This document shows positions 50,982 to 59,959 of a stretch of DNA of 64,000 bases, one piece after another (position 1 is the stretch's first letter; every line of letters starts with the position of its first letter). Position numbers and translations under genes: made by a program. Source of the stretch: an uncultured Lachnospiraceae bacterium (GTDB lineage: Bacteria > Bacillota > Clostridia > Lachnospirales > Lachnospiraceae); contig CAKRCW010000009.1 of the NCBI GenBank assembly GCA_934309145.1, positions 1-64,000 on the forward strand. The letters are read 5' to 3'. The notes beneath the pieces are model-generated. The model was not told where the DNA came from, made no database searches, and was given only the letters and a program-made list of their open reading frames with translations.

Positions 50982-52391
50982 ATGAGTATATTATTGAATA
51001 ATGTATATAGCTATATAAAGAAAAATAATATGATACAGTCTGGTGACAGGATTGTAGCAGGGTTATCAGGAGGAGCTGATTCTGTTTGTCTGCTCCTCTC
51101 TCTTTGTATGCTCGCAGGGAAACTTGGAATAAGAGCTGATGACATATATGTAGTGCATATCAATCATATGCTGCGTGGTAAGGATGCAGATGCGGACGAG
51201 GAGTTTTCAAGAGAGCTGTGTGAGAGACTTGGCGTGGCATTTGTTGCTTATAGGAAGAATGTTGCCCTATATGCAACCAGACATCATTGCACAGTTGAAG
51301 AGGCTGGCAGAGAATGCAGATACAAATGTTTTAAGGAGACTGCCAGAAAGCATAAATGCAACAGGATAGCAGTTGCACATAATAAGAATGACACAGCGGA
51401 GACGGTCATATTTAATATGATAAGGGGAAGCGGACTTAATGGTATAGCTGGAATTCCGGCTGTAAGAGGTGAAATAATAAGACCGCTTTTGGCTGTAACA
51501 AGAAAGGAAATAGAAGAATTCTTATGTGAGAATAATCAGCCGTATCGTACAGACCAGACTAATCTTGGAATGGAATATGACAGGAATATTATAAGACATG
51601 GGGTTCTTCCAATACTTGAGAGAATAAATACCTCTGCATTAGAGCATATATGTCAGGTGGCAGATGAGGCAAGGGAAAGCTACACATATATTCATGAACA
51701 GGCAGTAGCCGGATATGATGGATGTGTGGAAAAAGAAAATGGTAAGACAGTTGAGCTTGACATAGGTGAGCTTTATAAGGCGAGTCCTGTTTTGCAGGAG
51801 CATATGATACATGAGGCGTTAGCTGATGTTGCAGGAAGACGTAAGGATTTGACGAGGCGGCATGTTATGTCAGTGGTAGGGCTTATCTATCAGGATACAG
51901 GTAAGACGGTTATGCTTCCGTATGGAATATGTGCAAGGCACAGTTATGACAGATTGATTATAACGAATGTTGTTGACAATGCTGAGAATTATTATATAGA
52001 AATAGACGAGGATGGCGTTTATGAAATTCCGTCATGGGGTAAGATTACAATAAACAAAGCTGCATACAGTGACGGCACGCACATTCCTAAAAAAACCTAT
52101 ACGAAAGTCTTTGATTATGATAAGATAAAAGATAGTCTTTGTATAAGAAGCCCCAAGGAAGGGGATTATATCGTAATCAATAATGAGGGTAAACATAAGA
52201 AATTATCGCGTGTATTCATAGATAATAAGGTAGATAGAAAGCTGAGAGAGTGCTGGCCTGTGCTTGCGTGTGGCAGGGAGATAGTCTGGGCGATAGGACT
52301 TAGATACAACATATCCTATGGAGTTGATGATAATACAAAGAAATTATTGTATATAACGTGCGTAAGAAAAGGAGAAGAAGATGGAAGATAA
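50982..52391 (+). CDS. tilS: tRNA(Ile)-lysidine synthase TilS
   Basis: 469 residues from ATG 50982 (GGAGAG upstream; the ORF extends further upstream but overlaps spoIIE). N-terminal PP-loop ATPase with SGGADS at 29-34, HINHMLRGKDADADEEFS, and the TAETVIFNMIRGSGLNGIAG segment; C-terminal substrate-binding region. Converts C34 of tRNA-Ile2 to lysidine. Overlaps hpt by 11 bases, the widespread tilS-hpt-ftsH order. Confidence 0.95.
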   Translation: MSILLNNVYSYIKKNNMIQSGDRIVAGLSGGADSVCLLLSLCMLAGKLGIRADDIYVVHINHMLRGKDADADEEFSRELCERLGVAFVAYRKNVALYATRHHCTVEEAGRECRYKCFKETARKHKCNRIAVAHNKNDTAETVIFNMIRGSGLNGIAGIPAVRGEIIRPLLAVTRKEIEEFLCENNQPYRTDQTNLGMEYDRNIIRHGVLPILERINTSALEHICQVADEARESYTYIHEQAVAGYDGCVEKENGKTVELDIGELYKASPVLQEHMIHEALADVAGRRKDLTRRHVMSVVGLIYQDTGKTVMLPYGICARHSYDRLIITNVVDNAENYYIEIDEDGVYEIPSWGKITINKAAYSDGTHIPKKTYTKVFDYDKIKDSLCIRSPKEGDYIVINNEGKHKKLSRVFIDNKVDRKLRECWPVLACGREIVWAIGLRYNISYGVDDNTKKLLYITCVRKGEEDGR

Positions 52392-52899
52392 AATTGGAGT
52401 GCTGATTAGTGAGGAGCAGGTGGAAAACAAGATTGTAGAAATGGCAGAAAAAATCAGTGCAGAGTATGCAGGTAAGACGGTTCATCTTATAGGAGTTCTC
52501 AAGGGAAGTGTATTCTTCATGTGTGAGCTTGCAAAGAGAATTACTGTTCCTGTAACAATGGATTTTATGTCAGTAAGCAGCTATGGTAATGATACTAAGT
52601 CATCAGGTGTTGTTAAGCTGATTAAGGATTTGGATGAAACAATAGAGGGAAGAGAGGTAATTCTTGTTGAAGATATTATGGATTCGGGAAGAACGCTCTC
52701 ATACCTTGTCAAGATTCTTAAAGAGAGAAAGCCGGCAAGCTTTAAGATTATAACATTGCTTGATAAGCCTGAGAGACGTGTTGTAGATATAGAGCCAGAT
52801 ATGACATGCTTTACCGTCCCTGACAGATTTGTGGTTGGATATGGACTTGACTGTGCACAGAAGTATCGTAATCTGCCATATATAGGTGTAATAGAGTAG
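52381..52899 (+). CDS. hpt: Hypoxanthine phosphoribosyltransferase
   Basis: 172 residues. PRPP-binding motif VILVEDIMDSGRTL (about 97-110), LKGSVFFMCELAKRI, and the closing MTCFTVPDRFVVGYGLDCAQ. Salvage of hypoxanthine and guanine. The start lies inside tilS, so translation is coupled. In Gram-positives Hpt is also known to bind FtsH/TilS; the gene order preserves this. Confidence 0.95.
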   Translation: MEDKIGVLISEEQVENKIVEMAEKISAEYAGKTVHLIGVLKGSVFFMCELAKRITVPVTMDFMSVSSYGNDTKSSGVVKLIKDLDETIEGREVILVEDIMDSGRTLSYLVKILKERKPASFKIITLLDKPERRVVDIEPDMTCFTVPDRFVVGYGLDCAQKYRNLPYIGVIE

Positions 52900-52918
52900 C
52901 AGAAAGGAGTACTAATAA

Positions 52919-54775
52919 ATGAAAAAAGGCATGAGGAGAGGCTTAGGTATATACCTGTTGCTGTTCTTAATTGGCTTTTGCGTTATTGTGTGGTTTCAGA
53001 ACAAGTCAGTGGAGACAGATGAGGATTACACTATATCAGATTTTCGCGCAGAGCTTAAAGAAAACCTTATTGGTAATGTAGAGATATATCAGAATTCTGA
53101 TGTACCCACAGGTACAGTATATTTTACTTACAGGGATACAAATGCATCAAAACAGTTTTATGTATCAGACGTAAATACAGTACAGGATTATGTAATGCAG
53201 TATAGTGATGGAAGCGTTCATATGAGCCTGTACGATGTTACGAGAGAGAGTTCCTGGCTTACATGGCTTCCTGCCATTTTGTCAATAATAGTAATAATAA
53301 TACTCGTAATCACGCTTATGAGCAATATGGCTGGTGGTGGTGCCAGTGGCGGCGGAAAGGTTGTCAACTTTGGCAAGAGCCGTGCACATATGACAAGCGA
53401 AAAGGACCAGAAGTTCACATTTAAGGATGTAGCAGGTCTTGATGAAGAAAAAGAGGATATGGCAGAAATCGTAGATTTCCTTAAGAATCCTAAGAAGTAT
53501 AATGACCTTGGGGCAAGAATTCCAAAGGGCGTTTTGCTTGAGGGTCCTCCGGGAACAGGTAAGACCTTGCTTGCAAAGGCAGTTGCCGGTGAGGCAGGAG
53601 TGCCATTTTTCTCTATATCCGGTTCAGACTTTGTTGAGATGTTCGTGGGTGTCGGTGCAAGCCGTGTAAGAGATTTGTTCGACGATGCTAAGAAGAATGC
53701 TCCTTGTATAGTATTTATTGACGAGATAGATGCTGTTGCAAGAAAGAGAGGTTCGGGCTTAGGCGGAGGACATGATGAGCGTGAGCAGACACTTAACCAG
53801 ATGCTTGTTGAGATGGATGGATTTAATGCTAATGAGGGGATAATTGTCCTTGCAGCTACAAACCGTGTAGATATACTTGATCCTGCCATTCTTCGTCCTG
53901 GCAGATTTGATCGTAAGGTTATGGTAGGACGCCCAGATGTTAAGGGACGTGAGGAAATTCTTAAGGTTCATGTAAGAAATAAGCCTTTGGCAGATGATGT
54001 TGATTTGCATGAGGTAGCAAGAACTACAGCGGGCTTTGCAGGTGCTGACCTTGAGAACCTTATGAATGAGTCTGCAATCAGTGCAGCCAAGGCTAATCGT
54101 GCATTTATCAAGAAAGAGGATGTAGACAAGAGCTTTGTCAAGATAGGTATAGGTGGCGAGAAGAAGAGCAGGCTTGTTCCAGAGAAGGAACGCCGTATAA
54201 CAGCTTATCACGAGTCAGGGCATGCGATATTGTTCCATCTTCTTTCGGAGGTTGGACCTGTACACATTGTATCTATCATACCTAATGGAAGAGGTGCAGG
54301 CGGATATACAATGCCGCTTCCTGAGAACGATAATGTATTCTTAACCAAGAAGAAGCTGCTTCAGGATATAGAGGTAAGCTTCGGTGGCAGAATTGCAGAA
54401 GAGCTTATATTCGGTGATATCACAACAGGAGCATCACAGGATATCAAGCAGGCAACACAGACAGCACAGGCTATGGTTGTCAAGTATGGTATGTCAGAAA
54501 AGGTTGGACTTATCAATTATGAGGTTGATGATAACGAGGAAGTATTCTTAGGAAGAGACCTCGGACATTCAAGAAACTACAGTGATGAGATGGCAGCTAT
54601 GATAGATAATGAAGTGCGCCGTATAATGGATGAATGTTATAATGAGGCACGCAGAATTATCGAGGAAAATATAGATGTATTGCATAAATGTGCAGCATTA
54701 TTGTTAGAAAAAGAGAGAATCGAGAGGAAGGAATTTGAGGCACTTTTTGAAAAAGAGCCGAGTTACCTTGTTTAG
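52919..54775 (+). CDS. ftsH: ATP-dependent zinc metalloprotease FtsH
   Basis: 618 residues. Two membrane helices (about 9-26 and 115-138), AAA domain with Walker A GPPGTGKT at 209-216, Walker B CIVFIDEIDAV and the SRH region NRVDILDPAILRPGRFDR, then the M41 peptidase with H431-E-S-G-H435 zinc site. The third zinc ligand region is VSFGGRIAEELIFGD. Membrane-protein quality control. RBS AGAAAGGAG. Confidence 0.97.
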   Translation: MKKGMRRGLGIYLLLFLIGFCVIVWFQNKSVETDEDYTISDFRAELKENLIGNVEIYQNSDVPTGTVYFTYRDTNASKQFYVSDVNTVQDYVMQYSDGSVHMSLYDVTRESSWLTWLPAILSIIVIIILVITLMSNMAGGGASGGGKVVNFGKSRAHMTSEKDQKFTFKDVAGLDEEKEDMAEIVDFLKNPKKYNDLGARIPKGVLLEGPPGTGKTLLAKAVAGEAGVPFFSISGSDFVEMFVGVGASRVRDLFDDAKKNAPCIVFIDEIDAVARKRGSGLGGGHDEREQTLNQMLVEMDGFNANEGIIVLAATNRVDILDPAILRPGRFDRKVMVGRPDVKGREEILKVHVRNKPLADDVDLHEVARTTAGFAGADLENLMNESAISAAKANRAFIKKEDVDKSFVKIGIGGEKKSRLVPEKERRITAYHESGHAILFHLLSEVGPVHIVSIIPNGRGAGGYTMPLPENDNVFLTKKKLLQDIEVSFGGRIAEELIFGDITTGASQDIKQATQTAQAMVVKYGMSEKVGLINYEVDDNEEVFLGRDLGHSRNYSDEMAAMIDNEVRRIMDECYNEARRIIEENIDVLHKCAALLLEKERIERKEFEALFEKEPSYLV

Positions 54776-54920
54776 ATTTTACAGTTAGAAAAAATAAAAT
54801 TATACAAAATGCACAAAAAATGGATTAGAAACCCATTTTATTGGAGAGTTTATTGGTAATTTGAACAAAAAAACAATGAAAATAAAAAATTGTTTGGTAA
54901 CACTTTTATTTGTTCTTTGT
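54776..54920. other. Gap after ftsH with no gene
   Basis: A/T-rich. A weak hairpin (AAAATGG/CCATTTT, about 54817-54841, with TATT following) may end the ftsH transcript. No credible ORF. The remainder of the 372-bp gap holds the candidate small RNA at 54918-55033 and the region upstream of the gene at 55148. Confidence 0.5.
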
Positions 54921-55033
54921 TATAATAATACTTGTAACCCCCCCAATACATTATATAGTTTTTTGCTACACCCCATAAGTAACAAAATACCTTCTCCGAA
55001 AAGGACAGTCGAACGGTGGCTGTCCTTTTCTCT
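54918..55033 (+). ncRNA. Candidate small RNA with own promoter and terminator
   Basis: TGTTATAAT at 54918-54926 is a perfect extended -10. About 65 bases later the terminator stem AAAAGGACAG/CTGTCCTTTT (54999-55008 with 55020-55029) follows. The predicted transcript starts near 54933 and is about 100 nt, with an odd CCCCCCC run near its 5' end. No RBS-ATG pair with coding look lies inside. The -35 is weak. Alternatively it is an attenuated leader of the gene at 55148. Confidence 0.45.
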
Positions 55034-55147
55034 GTCTTATAATACTAAATTTCAATATAAGAATATCAATGAAGCATACTTAAAATTAAAGTTGGGTTTA
55101 TAAATATATAAAAGCTTCCGATATAAGAAATATGGGAGGTGTGTTAT

Positions 55148-55816
55148 ATGAGAATAACATCACAGATGCTAAATCAATCAGCACAGAAGGCTGGAGTTGA
55201 GATAAAACATTCGCTTTTGGATTATATTAATACTGACAAGAAGGGCAATACTCTGCAACAGTTATTGTCTGCAAATAAAACAAGTACATCTGAACAGACC
55301 AATGAGAAGAACTATAAACAGCTTGATGCCCTTGCAGACTCCATTGCGTCACGCATAGAGGAGCTTGCCGGAGGTGGTGAGAAGTCTGTTGTAAATAAGC
55401 TTGGTGAAGAAGACAACGATGAGAACAGAAAAGCATTGCTTACGGCTGTAAAGAATTTGGTGGATGACTACAATTCAACCAGAAAGGGACTCATCAAGGC
55501 ACAAGGGACACTTAACAATTACTATGCCAAGATTATGAAGGATGATGCATTAGATGAGGAGGAGTTACTTTCTGCTGTAGGAATATCCTACAAAGGCTCT
55601 GAACTTGAATTGGATGAGACCAGGCTTACAGGTGCAGCTTATGATGATATCAAGAAGGCATTTGGTGGCGACAGTAAATATATGTATAAGCTGTACAATG
55701 TAGCTAAACATGTGTCAGACAACGCAGAGGCTAATCTTAAGAGCCTTAGCAACCAGTATAATGCATCAGGTAAGAATTATTATGCTGCGTCAGGCAGGTA
55801 TGATACAAGAGGCTAA
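55148..55816 (+). CDS. Uncharacterised protein with flagellar-hook-protein resemblance
   Basis: 222 residues from ATG 55148 (GGGAGG upstream), no signal peptide or membrane helix. The N terminus MRITSQMLNQS looks like FlgL/flagellin starts (MRITxxM). The region about 95-170 (VKNLVDDYNST, AVGISYKGSELELDETRLTGA) resembles the FliD C-terminal pattern (LVDxYN, GxLxLDExxL). Ends in an Asn/Tyr/Gly-rich tail. A CCGATAT at 55118-55124 recalls a sigma-D -10 box but lacks a well-placed -35. Function unknown; perhaps a small capping or hook-associated protein. Confidence 0.7.
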   Translation: MRITSQMLNQSAQKAGVEIKHSLLDYINTDKKGNTLQQLLSANKTSTSEQTNEKNYKQLDALADSIASRIEELAGGGEKSVVNKLGEEDNDENRKALLTAVKNLVDDYNSTRKGLIKAQGTLNNYYAKIMKDDALDEEELLSAVGISYKGSELELDETRLTGAAYDDIKKAFGGDSKYMYKLYNVAKHVSDNAEANLKSLSNQYNASGKNYYAASGRYDTRG

Positions 55817-55864
55817 ATAACAAGAGGCTAAATAGAAAAATGCTCTTCCATTTTCGCAAAAATA

Positions 55865-55873
55865 TGATATAAT
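55865..55873 (+). promoter_or_regulatory. Extended -10 promoter of the tRNA-Pro/tRNA-Thr pair
   Basis: TGATATAAT, perfect -10 with TG extension; -35 weak (CTTCCA, 17 bp). It lies 28 bp before tRNA-Pro. Confidence 0.5.
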
Positions 55874-55900
55874 TATTTTTGCTTTGTGTTAGCATACTTC

Positions 55901-55974
55901 CGATGCGTGGCTCAGTTTGGTAGAGCGCTGCGTTCGGGACGCAGAGGTCGCAGGTTCGAATCCTGTCGCATCGA
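55901..55974 (+). tRNA. tRNA-Pro (CGG)
   Basis: Acceptor CGATGCG pairs with CGCATCG, discriminator A. Anticodon stem CTGCG/CGCAG with loop TTCGGGA, anticodon CGG, reading CCG. T-loop TTCGAAT. CCA not encoded. Confidence 0.94.
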
Positions 55975-55978
55975 TTCT

Positions 55979-56051
55979 GCTTCTGTGGCTCAGTTGGTAG
56001 AGCAATTGATTCGTAATCAATAGGTCGTCGGTTCGAGTCCGATCAGAAGCT
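55979..56051 (+). tRNA. tRNA-Thr (CGT)
   Basis: Acceptor GCTTCTG pairs with CAGAAGC, discriminator T. Anticodon loop TTCGTAA gives CGT, reading ACG. Lies four bases after tRNA-Pro. Confidence 0.95.
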
Positions 56052-56054
56052 TAC

Positions 56055-56080
56055 AAAAAGTGGCAAAAGCCACTTTTTTT
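56055..56080 (+). terminator. Terminator of the tRNA-Pro/tRNA-Thr unit
   Basis: Stem AAAAAGTGGC/GCCACTTTTT around AAAA, directly followed by T residues. Confidence 0.9.
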
Positions 56081-56139
56081 GTTGTCTTTTTGTATGAATT
56101 GAGAGATAATATATAAAGCTTTAATAAGTAGGTGTAAAT

Positions 56140-57444
56140 ATGTCAGATAAAGATAAGAGAGTAAGAAGAAATCACGGACGTGATATAAAATTTGATAAAT
56201 TAGATAACACAGCAAATCTATTTCCGGTTATAGCCAGAGAAGGAATGAGTAATGTATATAGAGTAGCAGTGGTTTTGAAGGAGAATATCGAGCCTGAGCT
56301 TCTGCAGCAGGCTTTAGAACAGGTGCTTCCTTATTTTGAAGTATTTCGTGCGAGAATGAGGAGAGGTCTGTTCTGGTATTATTTTGAGACCAATAGGAAT
56401 CCTGCACCTCGTGTCTATGAAGAGGATAATTATCCATGTATGTATATAAATCCTTATGAGAACAGAGAGTATCAGTTCCGTATGACTTACTATAAGAACA
56501 GGATTAATCTTGAAGTGTTCCATGCGGTAACAGACGGAAATGGAGCTCTGTCATTCCTTAAAGAGGTAACATATCAATATCTAAGGTATAAGTATCCTGA
56601 TCTTGCGAGAATTACTGACGATAATCTTGAGGTTGACACATCTCTTGACAGAGAGGACAGTTATGTCAAGAATTATAAGCGCAGTGCCAAGAAGGGTTAC
56701 AAAACTGAGAAGGCAGTTATAGTCAAGGGCGAGAAATTCCCTATCAATCAGTTTGGAATAATTCACGGATATGTCAATCTGCCTGATATAAAGCGTGTAT
56801 CCAAGGAATACGGAGTTACAATCAATCAGTATTTGATAGCGACCTTTATATGGTCAGTATATAAGGAATACTTAAAATCTTCAGAATCCTCAAAGCCGAT
56901 AAGCGTGTGTGTTCCGGTTAATTTAAGACCATATTTTGAGTCAGATACCACCAAGAATTTCTTCGTTATCGTGTCAGCTGTGTTTAAGCCTGTCAAGGAC
57001 AAGTATACATTTGAGGAGGTACTTGGAGAGGTCGCACAGAGCCTGCATGAGCAGATACAGAGGGATAATCTTGAGAAGCTTTTTTCATACAATGTGTCCA
57101 ATGAGAAGAATCTCATTTTAAGGGCAGTTCCTTTATTTATTAAGAATATAGCTATGAAGCAGATTTATCGTACATCAGCAAGAGCTAACACATCAACGAT
57201 TACTAATCTGGGTGTAGTCAAGGTACCTGAGGTGTATCAGGACTACATAGATAAGTTTTATGCTGTGTTATCAATGTCGCAGGGGCAGAATATAAAGGGA
57301 GCTGTTTGCTCATATGGTGACACCCTTGTGTTTTCGTTTTCATCCTGCTTAAGAGAAACCAGCATACAAAAGTCGTTTTTCCGTAAGCTTTCTCAGGATG
57401 GAATAAGTGTATCTGTGGAGACGAATGGAGTATATTATGAGTAA
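56140..57444 (+). CDS. Acyltransferase of the condensation/alcohol-acetyltransferase superfamily
   Basis: 434 residues. The HxxxD active-site motif is visible as FHAVTDGNGAL with H128 and D132, in the order of the chloramphenicol-acetyltransferase-like fold, with a second half resembling the PapA/AtfA type (VPVNLRPYFES, SNLGVV-like TNLGVVKVPEVY). It is probably an acyl-CoA dependent acyltransferase acting on an alcohol or amine. It overlaps a DUF6320 gene; the same order (acyltransferase, DUF6320, alpha/beta hydrolase) seems characteristic of Clostridia, from my recollection. Confidence 0.8.
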   Translation: MSDKDKRVRRNHGRDIKFDKLDNTANLFPVIAREGMSNVYRVAVVLKENIEPELLQQALEQVLPYFEVFRARMRRGLFWYYFETNRNPAPRVYEEDNYPCMYINPYENREYQFRMTYYKNRINLEVFHAVTDGNGALSFLKEVTYQYLRYKYPDLARITDDNLEVDTSLDREDSYVKNYKRSAKKGYKTEKAVIVKGEKFPINQFGIIHGYVNLPDIKRVSKEYGVTINQYLIATFIWSVYKEYLKSSESSKPISVCVPVNLRPYFESDTTKNFFVIVSAVFKPVKDKYTFEEVLGEVAQSLHEQIQRDNLEKLFSYNVSNEKNLILRAVPLFIKNIAMKQIYRTSARANTSTITNLGVVKVPEVYQDYIDKFYAVLSMSQGQNIKGAVCSYGDTLVFSFSSCLRETSIQKSFFRKLSQDGISVSVETNGVYYE

Positions 57445-58108
57445 ATGTTTGAGATGTAAGGTTGATATATTAGATGATACAATGATGTGTCCTCTGTGCA
57501 GGGGAGTAGTAGAAAAGTCACCTGTTGATGGTGACAGAACAGGCTTTTATCCTGATATATATCCTACTCTTAAGAGAATGCAGTTTGTCAGAAAGCTGGT
57601 TGTATTTTCTTCAGTTCTTATAGAATGTGTGCTTATACTTATCAACTATCTGACTTATAATGGCATAAAGTGGGCTTTAGTTACAGGAGTAGGACTTGCC
57701 TATGCCTGTTTTACGCTCATATACTCATTTCAGCAGAATAAGAGTATACAGAGAAAGCTGCTTGTGCAGCTTGTTATTGCATTTTTTGCATTTGTGATTG
57801 TGGATGCAACAATAGGATATAAGGGATGGTCTATAACGCTTGCCATACCATCAGCGGTTATGGTAGTTGAAGTAACGCTTATTGTTCTTATGATTATAAA
57901 TCATAAGAACTGGCAGAATTATCTGTTTGCATCGGTAATACTGTGCCTTATAAGTGTAATTATGCTGGTTCTGTCTCTTGTGGGTATTACGGAGTTTAAT
58001 CTGCTTTCTATAATTGCAGTTGCGGCAACTGGGCTGCTTGTGCTTGGAACCCTTGTGTTCGGTGACAAGAGGGCTGAAAATGAACTAAAAAGAAGATTTC
58101 ATATATAG
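57437..58108 (+). CDS. DUF6320-like zinc-ribbon membrane protein
   Basis: 223 residues from ATG 57437, overlapping the acyltransferase stop. An N-terminal zinc-ribbon (CLRCKVDIL and MMCPLCRG, two CxxC pairs) is followed by about six hydrophobic helices (about 55-215). No catalytic residues seen. Likely a membrane partner of the acyltransferase. The DUF assignment is from memory of the layout and should be searched. Confidence 0.75.
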   Translation: MSKCLRCKVDILDDTMMCPLCRGVVEKSPVDGDRTGFYPDIYPTLKRMQFVRKLVVFSSVLIECVLILINYLTYNGIKWALVTGVGLAYACFTLIYSFQQNKSIQRKLLVQLVIAFFAFVIVDATIGYKGWSITLAIPSAVMVVEVTLIVLMIINHKNWQNYLFASVILCLISVIMLVLSLVGITEFNLLSIIAVAATGLLVLGTLVFGDKRAENELKRRFHI

Positions 58109-58118
58109 GTGGTAATTG

Positions 58119-59075
58119 ATGGACAAAGAATTAATGAATGATGATAACGGACAGCAGAGTGTGAGCAGAAGGGGAAAACTTATAAGTCAGATAGTGGCTG
58201 AATTCAATCACAGTGTCTATCTTAAGGAGCATATAGTAGGTGAGAACCGTGGTAAAAGTGATATGGAGAAACCATTTAATTATCCTGAGCATATGGAGGT
58301 TAAGAGATTTCATATGCCTGAGTTTGAGATGGAGCTTCTGTCATGGAAGGATTCGGAAAGTCCATGGGTTATATTACAGCTTCATGGTGGTGGATATGTT
58401 GGAACATTAAAGAACAGTTATCGCACTATGGCTGGCTTGTATGCAGAGGTAAGTAAGGGTGCGAGTGTGCTTACGATAGATTACAGGGTTGCACCTGAGA
58501 ATCCTTTTCCGGCTGCCCTTATGGATGCATTTGCTGCGTATAATTATCTTCTTGAGCAGGGCTACGAAAGTGAAAATATTATAATTGCTGGAGATTCTGC
58601 AGGTGGAGGACTTGCAATGGCACTTTGCATGTATTTGAGAGATTCGGGGATGGCTGTTCCGGCAGGTATAGTTGCCATGTCTCCGTGGACAGACCTTACT
58701 GCAAGTGGGGAGTCCTACGAGGAGAATAAAGATATTGACCCAGTGTTTGGTTGTGGAGCAGACGACTTGATACACAATTCAGCATATATTGGTGATGATG
58801 ATGCTGAGAATCCTTACATTTCTCCTTTGTTTGGAGATTTTTCGGGATTTCCACCGATGCTTATTCAGGTTGGAACATGTGAAATGCTTTTGTCAGATTC
58901 AGAGGGCGTTGCAAAAAAGGCACTTCAGGCAGGCGTAAAGGTAAGGCTTTCCAGATATGAGGGAATGTTCCATGTGTTCCAGATGGCTGCCAAGCTTATG
59001 CCGGAATCAATGAAAGCATGGGCTGAGGTAGGTAAATTTATTGAGCTGCTTGAGGAAGGCGTAAAACAGGAGTAG
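58119..59075 (+). CDS. Alpha/beta hydrolase (HSL-type acetylesterase-like)
   Basis: 318 residues. HGGG oxyanion motif in LQLHGGGYVGT near 89-92, nucleophile S160 in GDSAGGG, acid in the DPVFG/AENPYISPLFG region, and C-terminal histidine in GMFHVF. Hormone-sensitive-lipase family; hydrolyses short-chain esters. In the same run as the acyltransferase, so it may remove acyl groups or modify the same lipid/glycan. Confidence 0.88.
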   Translation: MDKELMNDDNGQQSVSRRGKLISQIVAEFNHSVYLKEHIVGENRGKSDMEKPFNYPEHMEVKRFHMPEFEMELLSWKDSESPWVILQLHGGGYVGTLKNSYRTMAGLYAEVSKGASVLTIDYRVAPENPFPAALMDAFAAYNYLLEQGYESENIIIAGDSAGGGLAMALCMYLRDSGMAVPAGIVAMSPWTDLTASGESYEENKDIDPVFGCGADDLIHNSAYIGDDDAENPYISPLFGDFSGFPPMLIQVGTCEMLLSDSEGVAKKALQAGVKVRLSRYEGMFHVFQMAAKLMPESMKAWAEVGKFIELLEEGVKQE

Positions 59076-59080
59076 AGAAT

Positions 59081-59878
59081 ATGGTAGTTGGTCTGGCACA
59101 GATGCATATTGAGTGGGAGAACAAGGAAGATAATCTGATTAAGCTTGAAGAGTATCTTCGTGATTTTTCACGCGATAAAGTTTGTGATAATGGAATAATT
59201 TTATTTCCTGAGATGTCATTGACCGGTTTTTCCATGAATACGGATGTGACTGCTGACAGACAAAGAGAGACAGTTGATATATGTAAGAAGCTCGCTGCCC
59301 AATACAATATTTCTATGGGCATAGGCTGGGTATCAAAGGAAAATGAGCTTGCGAAAAATCATTATTCCATTATAGCTGCGTCTGGTGTGGAAATTCTTGA
59401 TTATGTGAAAATCCATCCATTTGCCTACAGCGGAGAGGATAAGTATTTTGAAGGTGGAAATGCAATATATACATGTAAAATGGGCGACTTTGATATTGGT
59501 GTGCTTATATGCTTTGATTTGCGTTTCCCGGAGGTGTTTCAGTGTTTATCGGATGAGGCTGAGCTGATAATAGTACCTGCCAACTGGCCTATGACAAGAA
59601 GTAGGCATTGGAATACTCTGCTTTTTGCCAGAGCCATAGAGAACCAGTGTTATATAGCGGGAGTTAATTGTGTCGGTGAGATAGGTGGTCATATGTATAA
59701 TGGAGATTCAGCACTTATATCACCGGAAGGAGTAAGAATTACACCGGTTAGAACTTGTGAATATGCAGACGGGGGAAGTCTGCTTATATATAATATAGAT
59801 AATAATGTTAAGAAAATCCGTGACAACTTTCCTGTTAAATCGGCTCGCAGAACGGATTTGTATAGAAATCTTATGTAA
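59081..59878 (+). CDS. Carbon-nitrogen hydrolase (nitrilase superfamily)
   Basis: 265 residues, complete Glu-Lys-Cys triad: E44 in LFPEMSL, K110 in VKIHPF, C144 in VLICFDLRFPE. Resembles the omega-amidase/Nit2 group. Cytosolic amide hydrolase; substrate not known. Starts five bases after the esterase gene. Ends just before the regulatory repeats of the two-component system. Confidence 0.9.
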   Translation: MVVGLAQMHIEWENKEDNLIKLEEYLRDFSRDKVCDNGIILFPEMSLTGFSMNTDVTADRQRETVDICKKLAAQYNISMGIGWVSKENELAKNHYSIIAASGVEILDYVKIHPFAYSGEDKYFEGGNAIYTCKMGDFDIGVLICFDLRFPEVFQCLSDEAELIIVPANWPMTRSRHWNTLLFARAIENQCYIAGVNCVGEIGGHMYNGDSALISPEGVRITPVRTCEYADGGSLLIYNIDNNVKKIRDNFPVKSARRTDLYRNLM

Positions 59879-59918
59879 TCTTAAGAAAATCTTAATAATT
59901 ACCCTACTTTTATCTTAA
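59879..59918. promoter_or_regulatory. Direct repeats upstream of the response regulator gene
   Basis: TCTTAA occurs at 59879, 59890 and 59913, i.e. spaced 11 and 23 bp (one and two helix turns). OmpR-family regulators bind such direct repeats, so the operon is probably autoregulated. A weak -10 (CATAAT, 59932-59937) follows. Confidence 0.5.
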
Positions 59919-59959
59919 AATTTTTTTTGACATAATTATCTCAAGGAGGTAAGAGGAGA

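Noticed and set aside
53218..53889. Antisense 223-residue ORF opposite ftsH
   Set aside because: Exactly opposite the conserved AAA domain; low-complexity Ser/Pro-rich composition indicates a shadow ORF.
54861..55103. An 80-residue ORF between ftsH and the gene at 55148
   Set aside because: Starts without an RBS, composition is unlike its neighbours, and it crosses an intrinsic terminator stem.
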